The notes under the pieces are model-generated. The model had not been told where the DNA came from, ran no database searches, and worked only from the letters and a program-made list of their open reading frames with translations. The translations under genes were made by a program, and so were the position numbers. A DNA stretch of 64,000 nt, taken from positions 9,895,338-9,959,337 of the forward strand of contig CM077820.1 of assembly GCA_039720395.1 (NCBI GenBank), written 5' to 3'. The first letter of the stretch is position 1. Each line of letters begins with the position of its first letter. Positions 12,814 through 24,612 of this stretch are shown here, one piece after another. This stretch comes from Liquidambar formosana (taxonomy: Eukaryota > Streptophyta > Magnoliopsida > Saxifragales > Altingiaceae).

Positions 12814-12979
12814 GAGGTGATCTCATCAGCACGTGCTAATGTAAGTTATATCAGCACTATGCATTGGGGGTTGTACCCCTTGCATTGATTCAATGCACCT
12901 CACATCTCACTAATGCACAAGGTACAACTCCCAATGCAGGTTTTGATATAAGTTATATCAGCACGTGCTTACCTGATCA
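12814..12979. mobile_element. Stem-loop MITE with G-box arms, copy 2
   Basis: The left arm has AGCACGTGCTAATGTAAG and the right arm, reverse-complemented, AGCACGTGCTGATATAAC. Inner arms match as GCATTGGGGGTTGTAC against GCATTGGGAGTTGTAC. The arms fold onto each other over most of the element. It sits beside (CTAT)n and (TA)n tracts. Same family as 8669-8823. Confidence 0.65.
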
Positions 12980-15900
12980 TCATCCTATATATATATGTAT
13001 GTATGTAAATGTATATGCTTTTGACCAACACATGCCTTGAAACTAAATGAATTCGAAAATATTCTCTATGATATGTTTGGTTGCTGAGAAAATGTAGGAA
13101 ATTAAGAGAAATGAAAAGAATAATTAATTTTGATCTTTGGGTGCTGGCTTACCGTTGCATTTTGGAGGATCTGATTCTATTCAATTGTTCCTAATAAACC
13201 TCAAATAGGATAATATTCAAAAGTTTGCTGTCTTTTGTCTTCCTACATTTTCTCAGCAAACAAATGGAGGGTTAGGGTTTAGGTTTATTTTCAGAGCATT
13301 GTTGGGGTAACCAGCTCTTGTTTACAAAAATTTGGGAATGCCCCGGTCAAGAACAGCCATGTAAGCATGATAACTCAGCACATTATTTAATTAATTAATT
13401 TTAAATCTTGAAAAATTCGATGGGTGCATATGTGTTGAAATACAGTCCGGTATTACCAAGTTTTTGGTAAAAAGATATTTAGGTTATAAATTTTTTTGTT
13501 ACTTTTTGGTTTAGTCAAGTGTGGTCTGGGCTAATTTATGAATAATTTGCATTTCAAAATATACTTTTTGGTAGTCAAGGTGCTGGTTGATATCACAAAT
13601 TAGGATTTGTGATAAACTCCCTTGTACTCTTGTACATATCTAAAAATCCCCAGCACAGTTGCATCAATTGCAATTTTGACCCCTCACCACCCTTGTCATA
13701 CACCTGCAATAGTGCAATGATATCATGATGATTCTGCCTAATACGCCTCATACTCTTTAATCTTCCAGGTTAATACCAAGACTTGGAGGGAAGTTGGGAG
13801 AACGTGGGAGAAATTTCTTCTAGAGTCCTCTTTGCTAACCTCTCCAATTTTTTTGGTCGGTATCTCTCCTAATCTTCCCACACACCTTACTTGACATACT
13901 ATAGTCAATTTTAATTTTTTAATATGATCCTTTAGAAATGGATAATTTTCAAATGAATTGAGAGAAAAGAAAGAACATAGGTTGGTGATTTTGGCTATCA
14001 CCAAACTTGACATGTACATTTTCGGCCTAAGACTAAGGTAACTCTCAAGGATGACACTTGTGACTCATGACTTGTGAGTAATTCACACCTTGAGGTGTGA
14101 GCCTTTTTGTGATTTTAGGCCTCCAAGTGAGCCTTAGTTGATGTAAGCCTCCATGCTGTGCTTGAAAATATTTTCTGTGGGCTTTGCGTCGAAGTGGGTC
14201 TTAAGCTAAGATGACAAATTTCTTTTAGGGATATGGGTCTGCTAGAGACAAAATTTTCTTATATGAATGCAAATTAATAGTTTCCACTAGTTCTGCAAAC
14301 TCTGATCAACGCACAACCCAAAATTTTGAAACAACTGCTTTGTACCATGCCTTTTAGTTTCTTGACATGGTTTTATTTTGATTTCCTTATTTCATAAGGT
14401 AGTGCTTGGTTCACAGGCATAATGTAATGTACCCTCTTTCTTTTTTCTCTTTTTCTTGAGAGAGAGAGAGAGAGGGGGGGGGGGGGGTGTTTTATTTTTC
14501 CCTTTTAATTTCCAATGTTGAAGTCAAGGGTTACAATGGGTAGCGAAATTTCTTAGCATGAGAAGGGAAAAAGCCAAAAAGCATGGTTGGTAGTAAAAAT
14601 GTCTCTCCCAACTTGACTACAAACTAGCGTAGAGTTTGAGGTTGTTCTGCCGATAAGAAAAATTATGTGGCACTGGCTGAGAGGGGTCCAGAATCACCAA
14701 TGTGTAGCTGCAGTTATGACCTATGACTAAAATTAGATAATGTGTTTGTTTGTGAATTCAAAGAGGTTTGAAGAATACCCATATCTCCTGCATGGATCTT
14801 TAGATTCCATGCTGTATCTGTAAGATTATAACACTTTCTGAGATAATTTCTTGAATGTATATCTGACAGTTGTTTCATTTTAATGACTGAGTTAACTTTT
14901 GGTCCGCAGGGGTTTTAGTTTCAATTGATTTGGTAGAGACCAAAGATCAGATAGTTTTGGTGTGGCTCCCATGGCCCAAGTGAATATGGAATTGGCAAGG
15001 ATTGAAGCAACCTTTAGTGGGTTGTCATGAGTGTATAAATGAATTTGGGGACTTAACAAGGGGAGAACGGAGCACCAATGAAGTGTGAAAAACAACAAAT
15101 CAAGCTGCCGGCAGAAAGGTCTGGCTTTCTCATTACTATTTTTCTCTATTCTGCATTTGTTCCAGTTGCCATTTATTGATAATTATTCTCGGTGATTGAG
15201 ATTTCCGTCTGTTAACTGGTAGTGATAGTATTCTCTGCTTGTCTGGTGAAAGGTTTCTTACATTGAAATATTTGATGACTAAATATAGAGGGAGCTGGGA
15301 AAGAACAAAAGAATTGCTGTAAATATTGGATATTTGGGCTACATTAAAACTAACCCAAAAGGGCTTTGAGTACAGTACATCTTTGAAGCAGAAACAGAAG
15401 CTAAAAATATTTAAAAATATCTACCTAGTATGGTGTTAACAGTAACTTATATAAGAGCACCATATTTACTAATTCCAATGAACGACTGTGGTGAGGTATA
15501 CTGGACTACTGGTATTGAGTCATACATCTCATTCACTTCATTACAATTTTCAATTGCATTCTTTTACTGAGAGCAATGGCATTTGGACCATTTGGTCCTA
15601 GTAAAAAAGAAAAAATAAATAAATTCCAGTAGTTGGAAGGATAATGGCAGTAAATAGGTTTATCACCTTAGGGACGTGAGTTCCAGTCCAAGTTGACATC
15701 TTGGCTGAGGCGCCTTCGGGTTGGATTCCAATCTCCTTCAAATGGTGTTTGTTGGGCTTTATATAGGTGAGGAATTTGATGGGGTAGTTGGGCTTGTAGG
15801 CTCGATTTAGTAGCATGGATCAGGGTCCTATAGGATGCTGGCCTGCCATGCCAGCCCTTGTACCACCTCAATGACTGAAGTGAGGTGGTAGTTAGAATTG

Positions 15901-16049
15901 CAGCTCAGAGCCAATTGTGAGGTGCAGGCTCAAAAGCCCACCTCTACCACTTCAGCGATTCAGGCAGTGCATGCTTGCACAACAGCTTTCCGGTGGGTGC
16001 ACCAAATCTAGGTCATCCTTTCTCACTCTCTAAGTAGGCTGGGGTGGTA
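12980..16049. other. Gene-free region
   Basis: No coding sequence or complete transposon recognised. It contains (AG)n running into 14 G (14461-14487). A short inverted repeat ACCACCTCA...TGAGGTGGT lies near 15863-15890. Short open frames here have no recognisable motif. Confidence 0.4.
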
Positions 16050-16057
16050 GGTGCTGC

Positions 16058-16191
16058 CTGTGTTACACGGACTCTTTTCTTCACCCCAAGGTACCCGTGT
16101 CAGCACGACGCGACATGGGTGCGGGTATGGGATCCGTGGCAGATATGGCAATTGAAAATCAGACACAACTGACCATGGAAGAGGAAGGAAG

Positions 16192-16222
<31 letters not shown>

Positions 16223-16958
16223 CTGACTTTTTTTTGATAAGCAGAAGAAGAAGTCTAACTAATCATCAAGAAAACTAGGGCTTGTTTCCACGACACTATT
16301 ACTACTTGAAGCTTGACGGTAGAGATGGAGAAGCTTGATGATCTCAATGACAGAGACAATTGACAGCAAGAAGAAGAAGAAGAAGAAGAAGAAGACGAAG
16401 AAGGGGGGGGGGGGGGAGAGAGAGAGAGAGATAGTTCCTTATCATCGTCGGAGGTTGGAGGTGTGTCACCGGTGGCCAGAGAAGTGTGTCACCGGTGGCT
16501 AGAATTGTTGTTGTTGGATGGTTCTATGGATGGTTCTAGAGCATGATGGAGAAAACAGAGGGTGACCTCTGTCAAATGAAACAACACACCCCCCCCCCCC
16601 CCCCCCCCCCCCCCCGCGGTGGCGCCCCTTTCTCTTTTGTCCTTTTTATTTTTTCAATTCAATCCTTATATTTTATCTATTTCTAAAAATATAAAAGTTT
16701 AATCAATTGTTTAGCCCTTCAAAACAATTATTATAACAATGGCCCTATTATAGTATATTTACAAATATACCCCTTGGTATATTTACCTTAGGAAAAAAAT
16801 ATAAGCTAAATGTGATTACACATGTATCCCCGTACCCGTGTCCAATTTTTGGATGCTTTTTGGCCGATTTCCCACATCCTAAATTTGGAAATTTGACAAA
16901 TCCGACGTCCGGATACATAGTCGCACCCGATTCCCACACCCAAGTCCATGTAACATAG
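16058..16958. mobile_element. 901-bp non-autonomous hAT-like element with 8-bp target duplication
   Basis: The ends are CTGTGTTACACGGACTC and, inverted, CTATGTTACATGGACTT. The 8-bp sequence GGTGCTGC flanks both sides perfectly (16050-16057 and 16959-16966), which fits a hAT transposon. Inside are (GAA)n tracts, a run of 14 G (16403-16416), (AG)n and a run of 27 C (16589-16615). There is no transposase. Confidence 0.65.
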
Positions 16959-16966
16959 GGTGCTGC

Positions 16967-18216
16967 TGCCACTGACCTGAGGGTGAAAACCTGCCTTGGC
17001 AGGCCTCTAATCTAGCCAAAAAATCAATTCCCTCTAAGCCATCCAACAGCAGGTGAGGTATTAAGTGAGAACATTTCCATAAGTGCCGAGCTCAATTTGA
17101 GCTCCCTAACCTGCCTTCCACTTAGGAAGGCATCAAGTGTTAGAGCACATTGCATTGCACAACACATTGCATTATACATGGTGGTTCCCTTGCCTTGGCA
17201 TCCACCGTCTAGGTGTCATGCACAGAGCTGGGGTGTCCATGAAGTCATGGACGTCCACCTGAGGGAGGACATCCCCTAGCGTGAATGGGGAAGTTAAGCC
17301 ATGTGTTTAATGTCTATTCGGTCACGTATCTAAGATGATTTATACTGTAAACACAATCAAATTCATTACAAGTCCTGGAAAATGCAATGTGGAGGAAAAA
17401 TGCTGCTATTGAATTGTTGGTATGCCACTAGGTAGAGAGAATCTTTTGTGAAGAAAAAGAAAAGACCATTTGTGATGTGAAAGTTTATATCTATCTGGAA
17501 AGAAGTTCCAAGAGCAGAAGTTGAGGATGCATCAATCATCAGTCTGGATCAAAGAAGGGGGATTAAAAGATATGTGATGGGCAAAAGCTGTGGGCAACTG
17601 CTGAAGGAAAGGATGTAGATAATGTAGATGTTTAATCAAACCGCAGAAGAAATGGAAATGGTTAGTCGGTTAAAAGTGCAGAAAAATTTCATACCTTTTG
17701 GGGACAGTTTTCTTTTCTTAGAAGATGCCTAAGATATGGAGGTGCATCTAAGTTTGTAGTGTAATTTGGCAAAACCCTGCTACCACATCATAACCTATAT
17801 CTTGTTAGCCTGGGCCTGGGCCTGGGCCTACGCCAGCTCACTTTTCAGGCTTATTGACTAGGCCCCAGCCAACCTTTAAGAGACTTTTTAAGGTCCTGTT
17901 CAGTATCCATGTTTCTTTGCAAATTTCAAAAAAAATTTAAATCCAATGGGATTTGAATCCCCTAAGCGTTTTACTTCCCTACAGAACGAATATGTTTATT
18001 TTTCAAATGATTCATATTGTCAAGTGTACCCATTCAAAATGAAAATTTCATTCTAATAAAATTATCTGCAAGTGCCGATATATTGCATCTGAGTGTTTTT
18101 GCCCCTAGATATAGTACATTCCTCTTTTGCTTGATTGTCCCCGTCCTTTTATCTTTCTTTGCTACAGCTGATTAAAATCATATTTTGGGACGATGGATAT
18201 GCAGAAAGCCTATTTT
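16967..18216. other. Gene-free region
   Basis: No supported gene. A short GGGCCT tandem (about 17812-17830) is present. The remainder is unassigned. Confidence 0.4.
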
Positions 18217-18221
18217 GTTTC

Positions 18222-18334
18222 TGTTAAGTTTCCAACTTAAAAGCCTAAGCTTATAAGTGGAGGGCCCAAACAGGTATATGAAGACATGTTTAACTCGATA
18301 TTTAATCGATGTGGGATGTGGTATATTTCCAACA
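18222..18334 (-). mobile_element. 113-bp solo LTR of a TRIM-like family
   Basis: On the minus strand the unit runs TGTTGG...TTAACA, the canonical TG...CA of an LTR, and contains CACATCCCACATCGATTAA. A perfect 5-bp duplication, GTTTC on the plus strand, flanks it (18217-18221, 18335-18339). It is very similar to the LTRs of the element at 24613-25279. Confidence 0.75.
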
Positions 18335-18383
18335 GTTTCTAGTATTTAATAGCAGATTTTATCTTTCTTTCCCAATAGCTTAC

Positions 18384-18497
18384 CAAGGTGATGATCAGTA
18401 GCTGGTCCAAGAGGATGATCAGTTGGGACTGAGACATGCCCCAAACTCCTACGCAGTGTTTCAATAGCAAACAGAAGATGGATCTCAGACACACAAG
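18384..18497 (-). other. Possible orphan exon (unrecognised)
   Basis: On the minus strand a 114-base stretch is bounded by TGTGTAG at its start and GTAAGC after its end, and is open in one frame. The translation begins CVSEIHLLFAIETLRRSLGH and ends TDHPLGPATDHHLG, which reads more like protein than the surrounding DNA. I do not recognise it and found no partner exons. It may be a gene fragment carried by a transposon, or chance. Confidence 0.25.
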
Positions 18498-18499
18498 CT

Positions 18500-19600
18500 A
18501 CACACACACAACCAAACGGTTTTGTTTAACCTTATGTTAAAAAAGAAAAGAAAAAGAAAACAAGGTAAGTCCTTCAAACCTTAATAATGATTAAAAAACT
18601 AACAAAAATATCAAACTTCAGATACATAAAACATAAAATTAGATCAGGTGGGCAAGCCTAGTGCTGCAAGTGAGTAGCCTGAACTTAGCTCTAAACTGAA
18701 CCATGCTATGAATTTAGGCTAGGCTGATAGGCCTTCATTTTAGTACTAAGCTTGGTTTTGAGACGTGGTCAGCATACTCAGCCAGATTTTCCATCCTTGG
18801 ATCCAGTTTTGAGTTCCATTTGACTGATTTGTGGTGTTTTATAAACTATTAGTTGCTTCATTATTGATGACTGATGCTTTTGAGAATTTGGAGTGACCAA
18901 TTAATTTCAATGTCTCTCGACATATTCCAAATTATTGTCATCATCATAAGTTTATCTTCTTTTTGATTAGTGTAGTCCTCTTTTTAATCCTCAAGGCATA
19001 GAGGCTGTAGGCACAATTGAAAGTTTATTAATTATCTAATTTGTAATTTGAGTAAGCTGCGTTGTAGATTTTATACTAAAAAATGCGGAACTTTTGTCTG
19101 ACTAAGTTCTTTAGTGAGTTCAATCTGAAGATTTAGTTTTATTTTTGGAAATACCTTATTTGATTCTTGAGATATTAGGAGATCCCAAACTTCCATTAAT
19201 GGTGAATCTTATAAAAAAACATTATTAGTTGAACTAGTCAACTCTAATCTCTAACATATATGTCGATCCGTTATGTTATAGGAAATGGAAAATTAATCAG
19301 ATCCTGGCATTGTGGCCAGAGTCATAGCTAGAAGTGCTGGGTATTGGCAAGAACTACAAAATATTCTATATTTGAAGAATGATTATATGGGAATTGAGTA
19401 ATGATGACTTCGCTACCACCAAGCTCTGATTACAGTATTTTTACATGGAATACAATTTGAACTTGTTGATGATCGTATAGATTTGGAAGCAGTTCTTATA
19501 GTTGTATATTTATTTGAACATAAGAACAGCATTTCATTTAATAAAAATGAGTGAGCTTTGGGCTCTTACAAGACAGTTCATTTACTGTGGAATCATCAAG
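18500..19600. other. Gene-free downstream flank of the subtilase gene
   Basis: AT-rich DNA holding the 3' side of the minus-strand subtilase. No other gene or repeat with clear ends was seen. Confidence 0.4.
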
Positions 19601-19624
19601 ATTTCAAAAATCCAGTGGCATGAT

Positions 19625-21955
19625 TTATAGCGGTGCCAGCCATGCGATTGCAATTGGGCTTCTTACCATGTGTACTCCATCACTCCATATCAAATATCCG
19701 AACTCAGGTACTGATTGCCTAGATTTTGTGGTGAAGATAACCTTGTAAGATAGTTTCTGGTGTTTGCTGGTGAAGTTCAGGGTTGCTGGCTCAACCTTAA
19801 TGGATACACCTTTGAATGAGGAAACTGTGACATGGTATTTTGAAACAGGAGGGCCAACATTGGTGACAGTTCTATGAAGGGTCAAAGCAGAAACAGAAGT
19901 TGTTTCTATCACAGCTGAGATTGCTGGATAGTTCAAGTCCCCTGGACTGGCAAGAGAATGTTGGCAAGATCTGTTTGAGGACTTGGTGAATACTTTTAGC
20001 TGAGTTGGAGTTAGCTCCATTGCGCAGAGGAATTCAAAGTAATCTTGTGCCTCAATGTCATAAATCAAACCAGGATCGCTAGCTTTCAGCGGGTTTATGT
20101 GTCCGGCGCCATGATCGTAGGGATTTGAAGGTTCATTGGATGAGGCGTCCTTCAGAGGTTTATAAGTGTTATCATGAACATAAGCTGTTGTCATCAAGGC
20201 TGATTTTATTGCTGCTGGACTCCATTCTGGGTGCCTAGCTTTGAGCAATGCAGCAACACCGCTTACATGTGGGCATGACATGGAAGTTCCAGACAAGATA
20301 TTGAACCTCACTTTCCGATAATCCGTCGGCAAACTTGATGGACCCATATCCCCTGTCCAAGCTGCAAGAATATTCACCCCAGGTGCCACCACATCAGGTT
20401 TCAAAATCTCAAGTGAAAGTATATTGGGGCCTCTGGATGAAAATGCTGCCACCACCGGAGACGGCTGGATTTTCAACCGGGTCCCAAGAAATGCTAGAGT
20501 TGCAGTTGCATTTGAACTTGTCAAGGCATAATGTTTGATTGCTTTCCCAGCTGTTTCTCCCACCGCAACCGCCGGCAGAAGATGACAGTCTGCAACCAGC
20601 TCCTCTCCATTTGCATCCGTATTTGCCAAAATCATGCCTACTCCACCTGCATCTTTCACTACTTGACCCTTTTGGACACGAGGACTAATGCCGCGGTCAC
20701 ATATCACAATCTTTCCTGCGACCACATTTCGTTCCAAAGTTCCTTCCAAACACAATGAACTTGGATCAGGACTACTTGAGTTACTACCCAAATAAACCAG
20801 TTGGTATTGCTTTTGTGTTGACAGATTTCTCCTCCCTTTATAGAGTGAAACCCCAGTTATAGTTCTACCAGTCCCCAACTTAACATTGGCTGGAAATTTT
20901 CTATCCATGGTGCTGGCTCCAACTGTTGTGATCCATGGAGATACATTGGTAAGGCTGATTGGGTCTGGTCCACCATTTCCAGCCGAACATGAAACAAAAA
21001 CTCCCTTCTCCATGGCCCCAAAAGCCGCCACCGACAAACCATCACGATAGTAAGAAATAATTCCACCACCCAGAGATATTGACAAAACACTCACTCCATC
21101 TGCCACAGCTCGATCAACCGCCGACAGAATGTCCGAGCTGAAGCACCCACCAACCCAGCAAACTTTATAGGCTGCAAGTCTTGCACCAGGCGCCATTCCT
21201 CGGGCTGTACCATAAGCATAACCAAGAAGGTTAGCACCACGAACTGGAGAGCCGGCAACTGTAGCCGCAGTGTGAGTTCCATGCCCATCTTGATCTCTAG
21301 GTGATTTATACTCATCTTTCTCATTAATTTTCCCTGAAGCAGCTTCATAACCATGGTAAAAGATTCGGGCACCAACGATTTTTCTACTACAATGATGTTT
21401 AGCAAAGGCTCGGCCTGTCTCGCAGGCTCCTTTCCAATGAGATGGAACCGGTGTCATGCCCGTGTCGTTGAAGCTCTCGCTCTCCGGCCAAATTCCGGTG
21501 TCGAGCACACCAACAACGACATCATGGCTGGACAGTTTGTCGGACCAGACACTGGTGCTGTCTTCTCGTTCGAGCCCAAGGAACACGGGACTCCTTGTGG
21601 TGTGTAGTTGGTAAACTGTCTCTGGGAATATAGCCACTACACCGTGTTGCTCCTGTAGTCTATTAGCTTCTTCTTCACTTAGCCGAGCAGCGACTCCATG
21701 GAAAGCAGTTTGGTAACTGTAAATTATCCTCTCTTCATCGTCTTTAGGGTCTTCTTTTTCAGGTTTTATAACGACCGAGTTCACTGTCGAAGAGTACCAT
21801 TGTAGGTGGTTAGAGAAGGATTCCGGCATCGCTGATTTATCCATTTGAACAATGTAAGTTTTTCTGGTTGATGGGGTGTTTTCAGGGAACACAAGGTTAA
21901 AGGTTAGGAAGCTTGTTAGAAACAGAAGCAGCCATTTTTCTGGAAATAGAGACAT
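19625..21955 (-). CDS. SBT1.3: Subtilisin-like serine protease, SBT1.3 type (intact, intronless)
   Basis: A secreted plant subtilase (family S8) of 776 residues, the usual length. Residues 1-24 form a signal peptide. An I9 propeptide (about 33-118) follows, and the mature enzyme probably starts at TTRSPVFLGL (119). The catalytic residues are all present: Asp152 in GVLDTGIWPES, His225 in RDQDGHGTHTA, the oxyanion Asn327 in CSAGNGGPD, and Ser558 in LSGTSMSCPHVSG. A protease-associated domain is inserted at roughly 360-480 and a C-terminal fibronectin-III-like domain covers about 675-774. The enzyme is expected to cleave proteins in the apoplast or cell wall; the substrate is unknown. The single-exon structure matches Arabidopsis SBT1.3 (At5g51750), whose neighbour is AHG1 (At5g51760), as here. 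The ATG at 21955 is preceded by a C/T-rich leader. Family call is firm; the exact orthologue is supported by sequence and synteny. Confidence 0.93.
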   Translation of the reverse strand: MSLFPEKWLLLFLTSFLTFNLVFPENTPSTRKTYIVQMDKSAMPESFSNHLQWYSSTVNSVVIKPEKEDPKDDEERIIYSYQTAFHGVAARLSEEEANRLQEQHGVVAIFPETVYQLHTTRSPVFLGLEREDSTSVWSDKLSSHDVVVGVLDTGIWPESESFNDTGMTPVPSHWKGACETGRAFAKHHCSRKIVGARIFYHGYEAASGKINEKDEYKSPRDQDGHGTHTAATVAGSPVRGANLLGYAYGTARGMAPGARLAAYKVCWVGGCFSSDILSAVDRAVADGVSVLSISLGGGIISYYRDGLSVAAFGAMEKGVFVSCSAGNGGPDPISLTNVSPWITTVGASTMDRKFPANVKLGTGRTITGVSLYKGRRNLSTQKQYQLVYLGSNSSSPDPSSLCLEGTLERNVVAGKIVICDRGISPRVQKGQVVKDAGGVGMILANTDANGEELVADCHLLPAVAVGETAGKAIKHYALTSSNATATLAFLGTRLKIQPSPVVAAFSSRGPNILSLEILKPDVVAPGVNILAAWTGDMGPSSLPTDYRKVRFNILSGTSMSCPHVSGVAALLKARHPEWSPAAIKSALMTTAYVHDNTYKPLKDASSNEPSNPYDHGAGHINPLKASDPGLIYDIEAQDYFEFLCAMELTPTQLKVFTKSSNRSCQHSLASPGDLNYPAISAVIETTSVSALTLHRTVTNVGPPVSKYHVTVSSFKGVSIKVEPATLNFTSKHQKLSYKVIFTTKSRQSVPEFGYLIWSDGVHMVRSPIAIAWLAPL

Positions 21956-23206
21956 TTCTGGCTAGAAGAAATGGCTGAAGAAAGTAACAGAGAGAAGAAG
22001 ATGTAGAGGAAGTAAGGTTTGTGGAAATGGTGTTATGAGGCCTAAAATATCAGGGAGGAGGGAGGGGCCTTTAATGTGTGTTCTTTTGCAGGTAATAAAG
22101 GTGGGTGGTTGTTTCATGAATGCCAGTTGCATTGAGTTAGGAGAGCTGGCTGGTGGTGGCAGTTATTGGTTATGGTCCTTGTGCACACTGATTTCATTGT
22201 CCTGCTGGTAAAATACTTTTAATCCTGCACTACTTATGGAGGACCATCAACCATGGCTCATCACCCATCTGTTGGGTCCCATATAAAAACCATGGTTATT
22301 GTCACTTGAAGTGTATGATTTAATGATCCAACACAGAATTCATTCAATGCCAAAGAGTAAAGAGGTGTTTTTGTCACCTTCAATTTTATTTTATTTTAAT
22401 ATTTTGGGGGTAAGTGAGCACCTTCAATTTTACATGGGAAGTAGAGAGAGTTTTTAGTTGTGGGTCCTTATTTTGTTTATGAAAATGAAATTTTCGTTTG
22501 AGCCTCTGTTTGTTTGGATGGAAATTAAAATCAGGACAAGTGCATGTTGGAAGGGGTGGCGCTTTGTATTATTGGGTCCTTATTTCTTCTTTGGGAAAAT
22601 GAAAATTTTGTTCAAGCCTCTGTTTGTTACAAAGTTTCATTAGAAATTCTCCAAGTGATTTTCTCACATTCTCTTGTTAAAGCTTGATGTCCTTTTTCAT
22701 CCCACTGTGTTCAATCAATTTTTTTATATTTTATTTTCAACTTTGATCAGAGCATGTACACTCAATTTAACATTTTTTTTTATTATTTTAAACTTAACAT
22801 TTTGTAGTAAGCTGGTTGTTATGTGATAAATTTTAAGACTGACATTTCTTTGCTTGCATGCTAGAAATAATTCATAAGGAAAATGCTACTGAAAAGAGGG
22901 ATAAGAGCACTCTCCCTAACAGCCTTACTCTTAGGATCTGCCCCATGTGGGTCCTCACATTCATATGTTGCATATACTCAGATCTGAGCACCCTTGGATT
23001 TTACATGGGAAGTATTGAAACTTGTAAATTGTGCGTCCTTGTCTATTTATATAAAGGAAATTTTCCTTTTAGCCTCTGTTTGTTTTGACTGGTGAAAAAC
23101 GAAATGAGGATAAGTGCCTGTTGGATGAGCCTTTGTAACGCAAAATTTTCCATTTTTAAGTTAAATAATATGTAACCTATACTATAGAAAATTTCGTATA
23201 ATATAA
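21956..23206. other. Subtilase upstream region with a diverged direct duplication
   Basis: The minus-strand leader next to the ATG is C/T-rich; no clear TATA box was seen. Two diverged copies of about 130 bp start TTTTACATGGGAAGTA (about 22429 and 22999) and both contain AGCCTCTGTTTGTTT. A third partial copy lies at 22575-22632. Confidence 0.45.
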
Positions 23207-23639
23207 GGCACCAGTTTGGTTGCATTTTTTAAAAGATCTTTTTTGAAATAGTAGAAGTTATTTCTTACTTTTCTTACTTTTTGCTTTTAAGTAGAAGCAA
23301 TAAAAGCAATAACACGTTTGGTAAAATTGATTTTGTCGATAATCTTTTCAATGTAATCAGAAACTTTACCAAATTATTGTTACCCAAACGGAAGCTTAAG
23401 GATAGGTACAATCTCTTTCGATCACAATTTTTTCAAGGTTAACGTCAAACTCGTTTAAAAGATAAAAATGACTTTTATAAGCAAATCTTCATTGCTTTTT
23501 ACCTATAATCAAATATTTTGTCTTTTGCTTTTTAGAAGTTCCTTTTTATTTCCTCTAATCAAACAGTGCTTTTTTGCTTTTATAACTTTTTGCTTTCAAA
23601 AGCAAAAAAGATCTTAAAATAGTGCCACCAAATGGTGCC
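23207..23639. mobile_element. 433-bp Tourist-like (PIF/Harbinger) MITE
   Basis: The ends are GGCACCAGTTTGG and, inverted, GGCACCATTTGG; the arms extend through AAGATCTTTTTTG. A 3-bp TAA duplication flanks the element (23204-23206 and 23640-23642), as expected for PIF/Harbinger. There is no coding capacity. Confidence 0.65.
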
Positions 23640-23642
23640 TAA

Positions 23643-24612
23643 GTTAAATAAGATGTTTACTTTCATCAATATTTTTTTCATTGTTAGACATGGTTAATGA
23701 TTTGGTCATATGGCATTGCCATACCAACAGAGGGCACATTATTGTCATAAAATTATATGCTAATCACAACAAACATATTATGTTGACGTAATGATATTAT
23801 GTCAATCATAAAGAATAATATGCTGATGTGGCATTTTTATATCACTCAAAGAATCATGTGATTAAATAAAAAAAAGAAAAAAAGGAACTGATCTACTCTA
23901 CTGGTTGTCCCACAGCACTAAATATGAAAGGAATATATCAGACAGAGTTTTGTTGGGTTGGTTGTCATATTGGACAGCTTGATGAATCAGACTAAATGTA
24001 ATGTTACTATCAACCATAAGGGAAATTATATCTTACTATAAGTAGTAGACACCTTCACTGGAAAGAGAAATTTTTTATTTTTTATTTTTCTGTTTTTGAT
24101 GGTATATTTGAAACCATATGCCTCAAGCCAGCTGGGACACTTGTACCAACCCACTGGTATTATGATCTGATGGGTCACTTGAAAAAATAATCTTGTTTTG
24201 TTACTGGGTGGATGGGATTCCAAGAGGATTGGCACAAAAGCATGCAAACTCAAGCCATTTTAGTGAGGTATGGAGGTAGTGGCATATGGAATGTGTGGAT
24301 TTGAGTTGAAATTGATATGATATTATGATTGATATAATATTACTATATATTTTGTCCCATTTATTTATTTTTATTTATAAATTAATAATAAGAGTGTTTT
24401 GGGATTTAACACGAAAGATAGTATAGAAATTTGGGACATATAGCATTTCCTTATATTTATATTGTGTTCTTTTTCCTTTCCTAGTTGTCATTTTCTTTTG
24501 GAATTTTTCATTGTTCTTATTTTCTTTAGTTTAAATTTATGCATATGATGAACTCCTAGGAAATGTTTTTTGGCCAGTTGACAAACTTATTACAAAAAGG
24601 TGAAGGGAAAAC
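23643..24612. other. Gene-free region
   Basis: AT-rich DNA; no gene or bounded repeat was recognised. Confidence 0.4.

Noticed and set aside
20335..21607. Plus-strand and shifted frames across the subtilase gene
   Set aside because: Shadows of the intact 776-residue coding frame.
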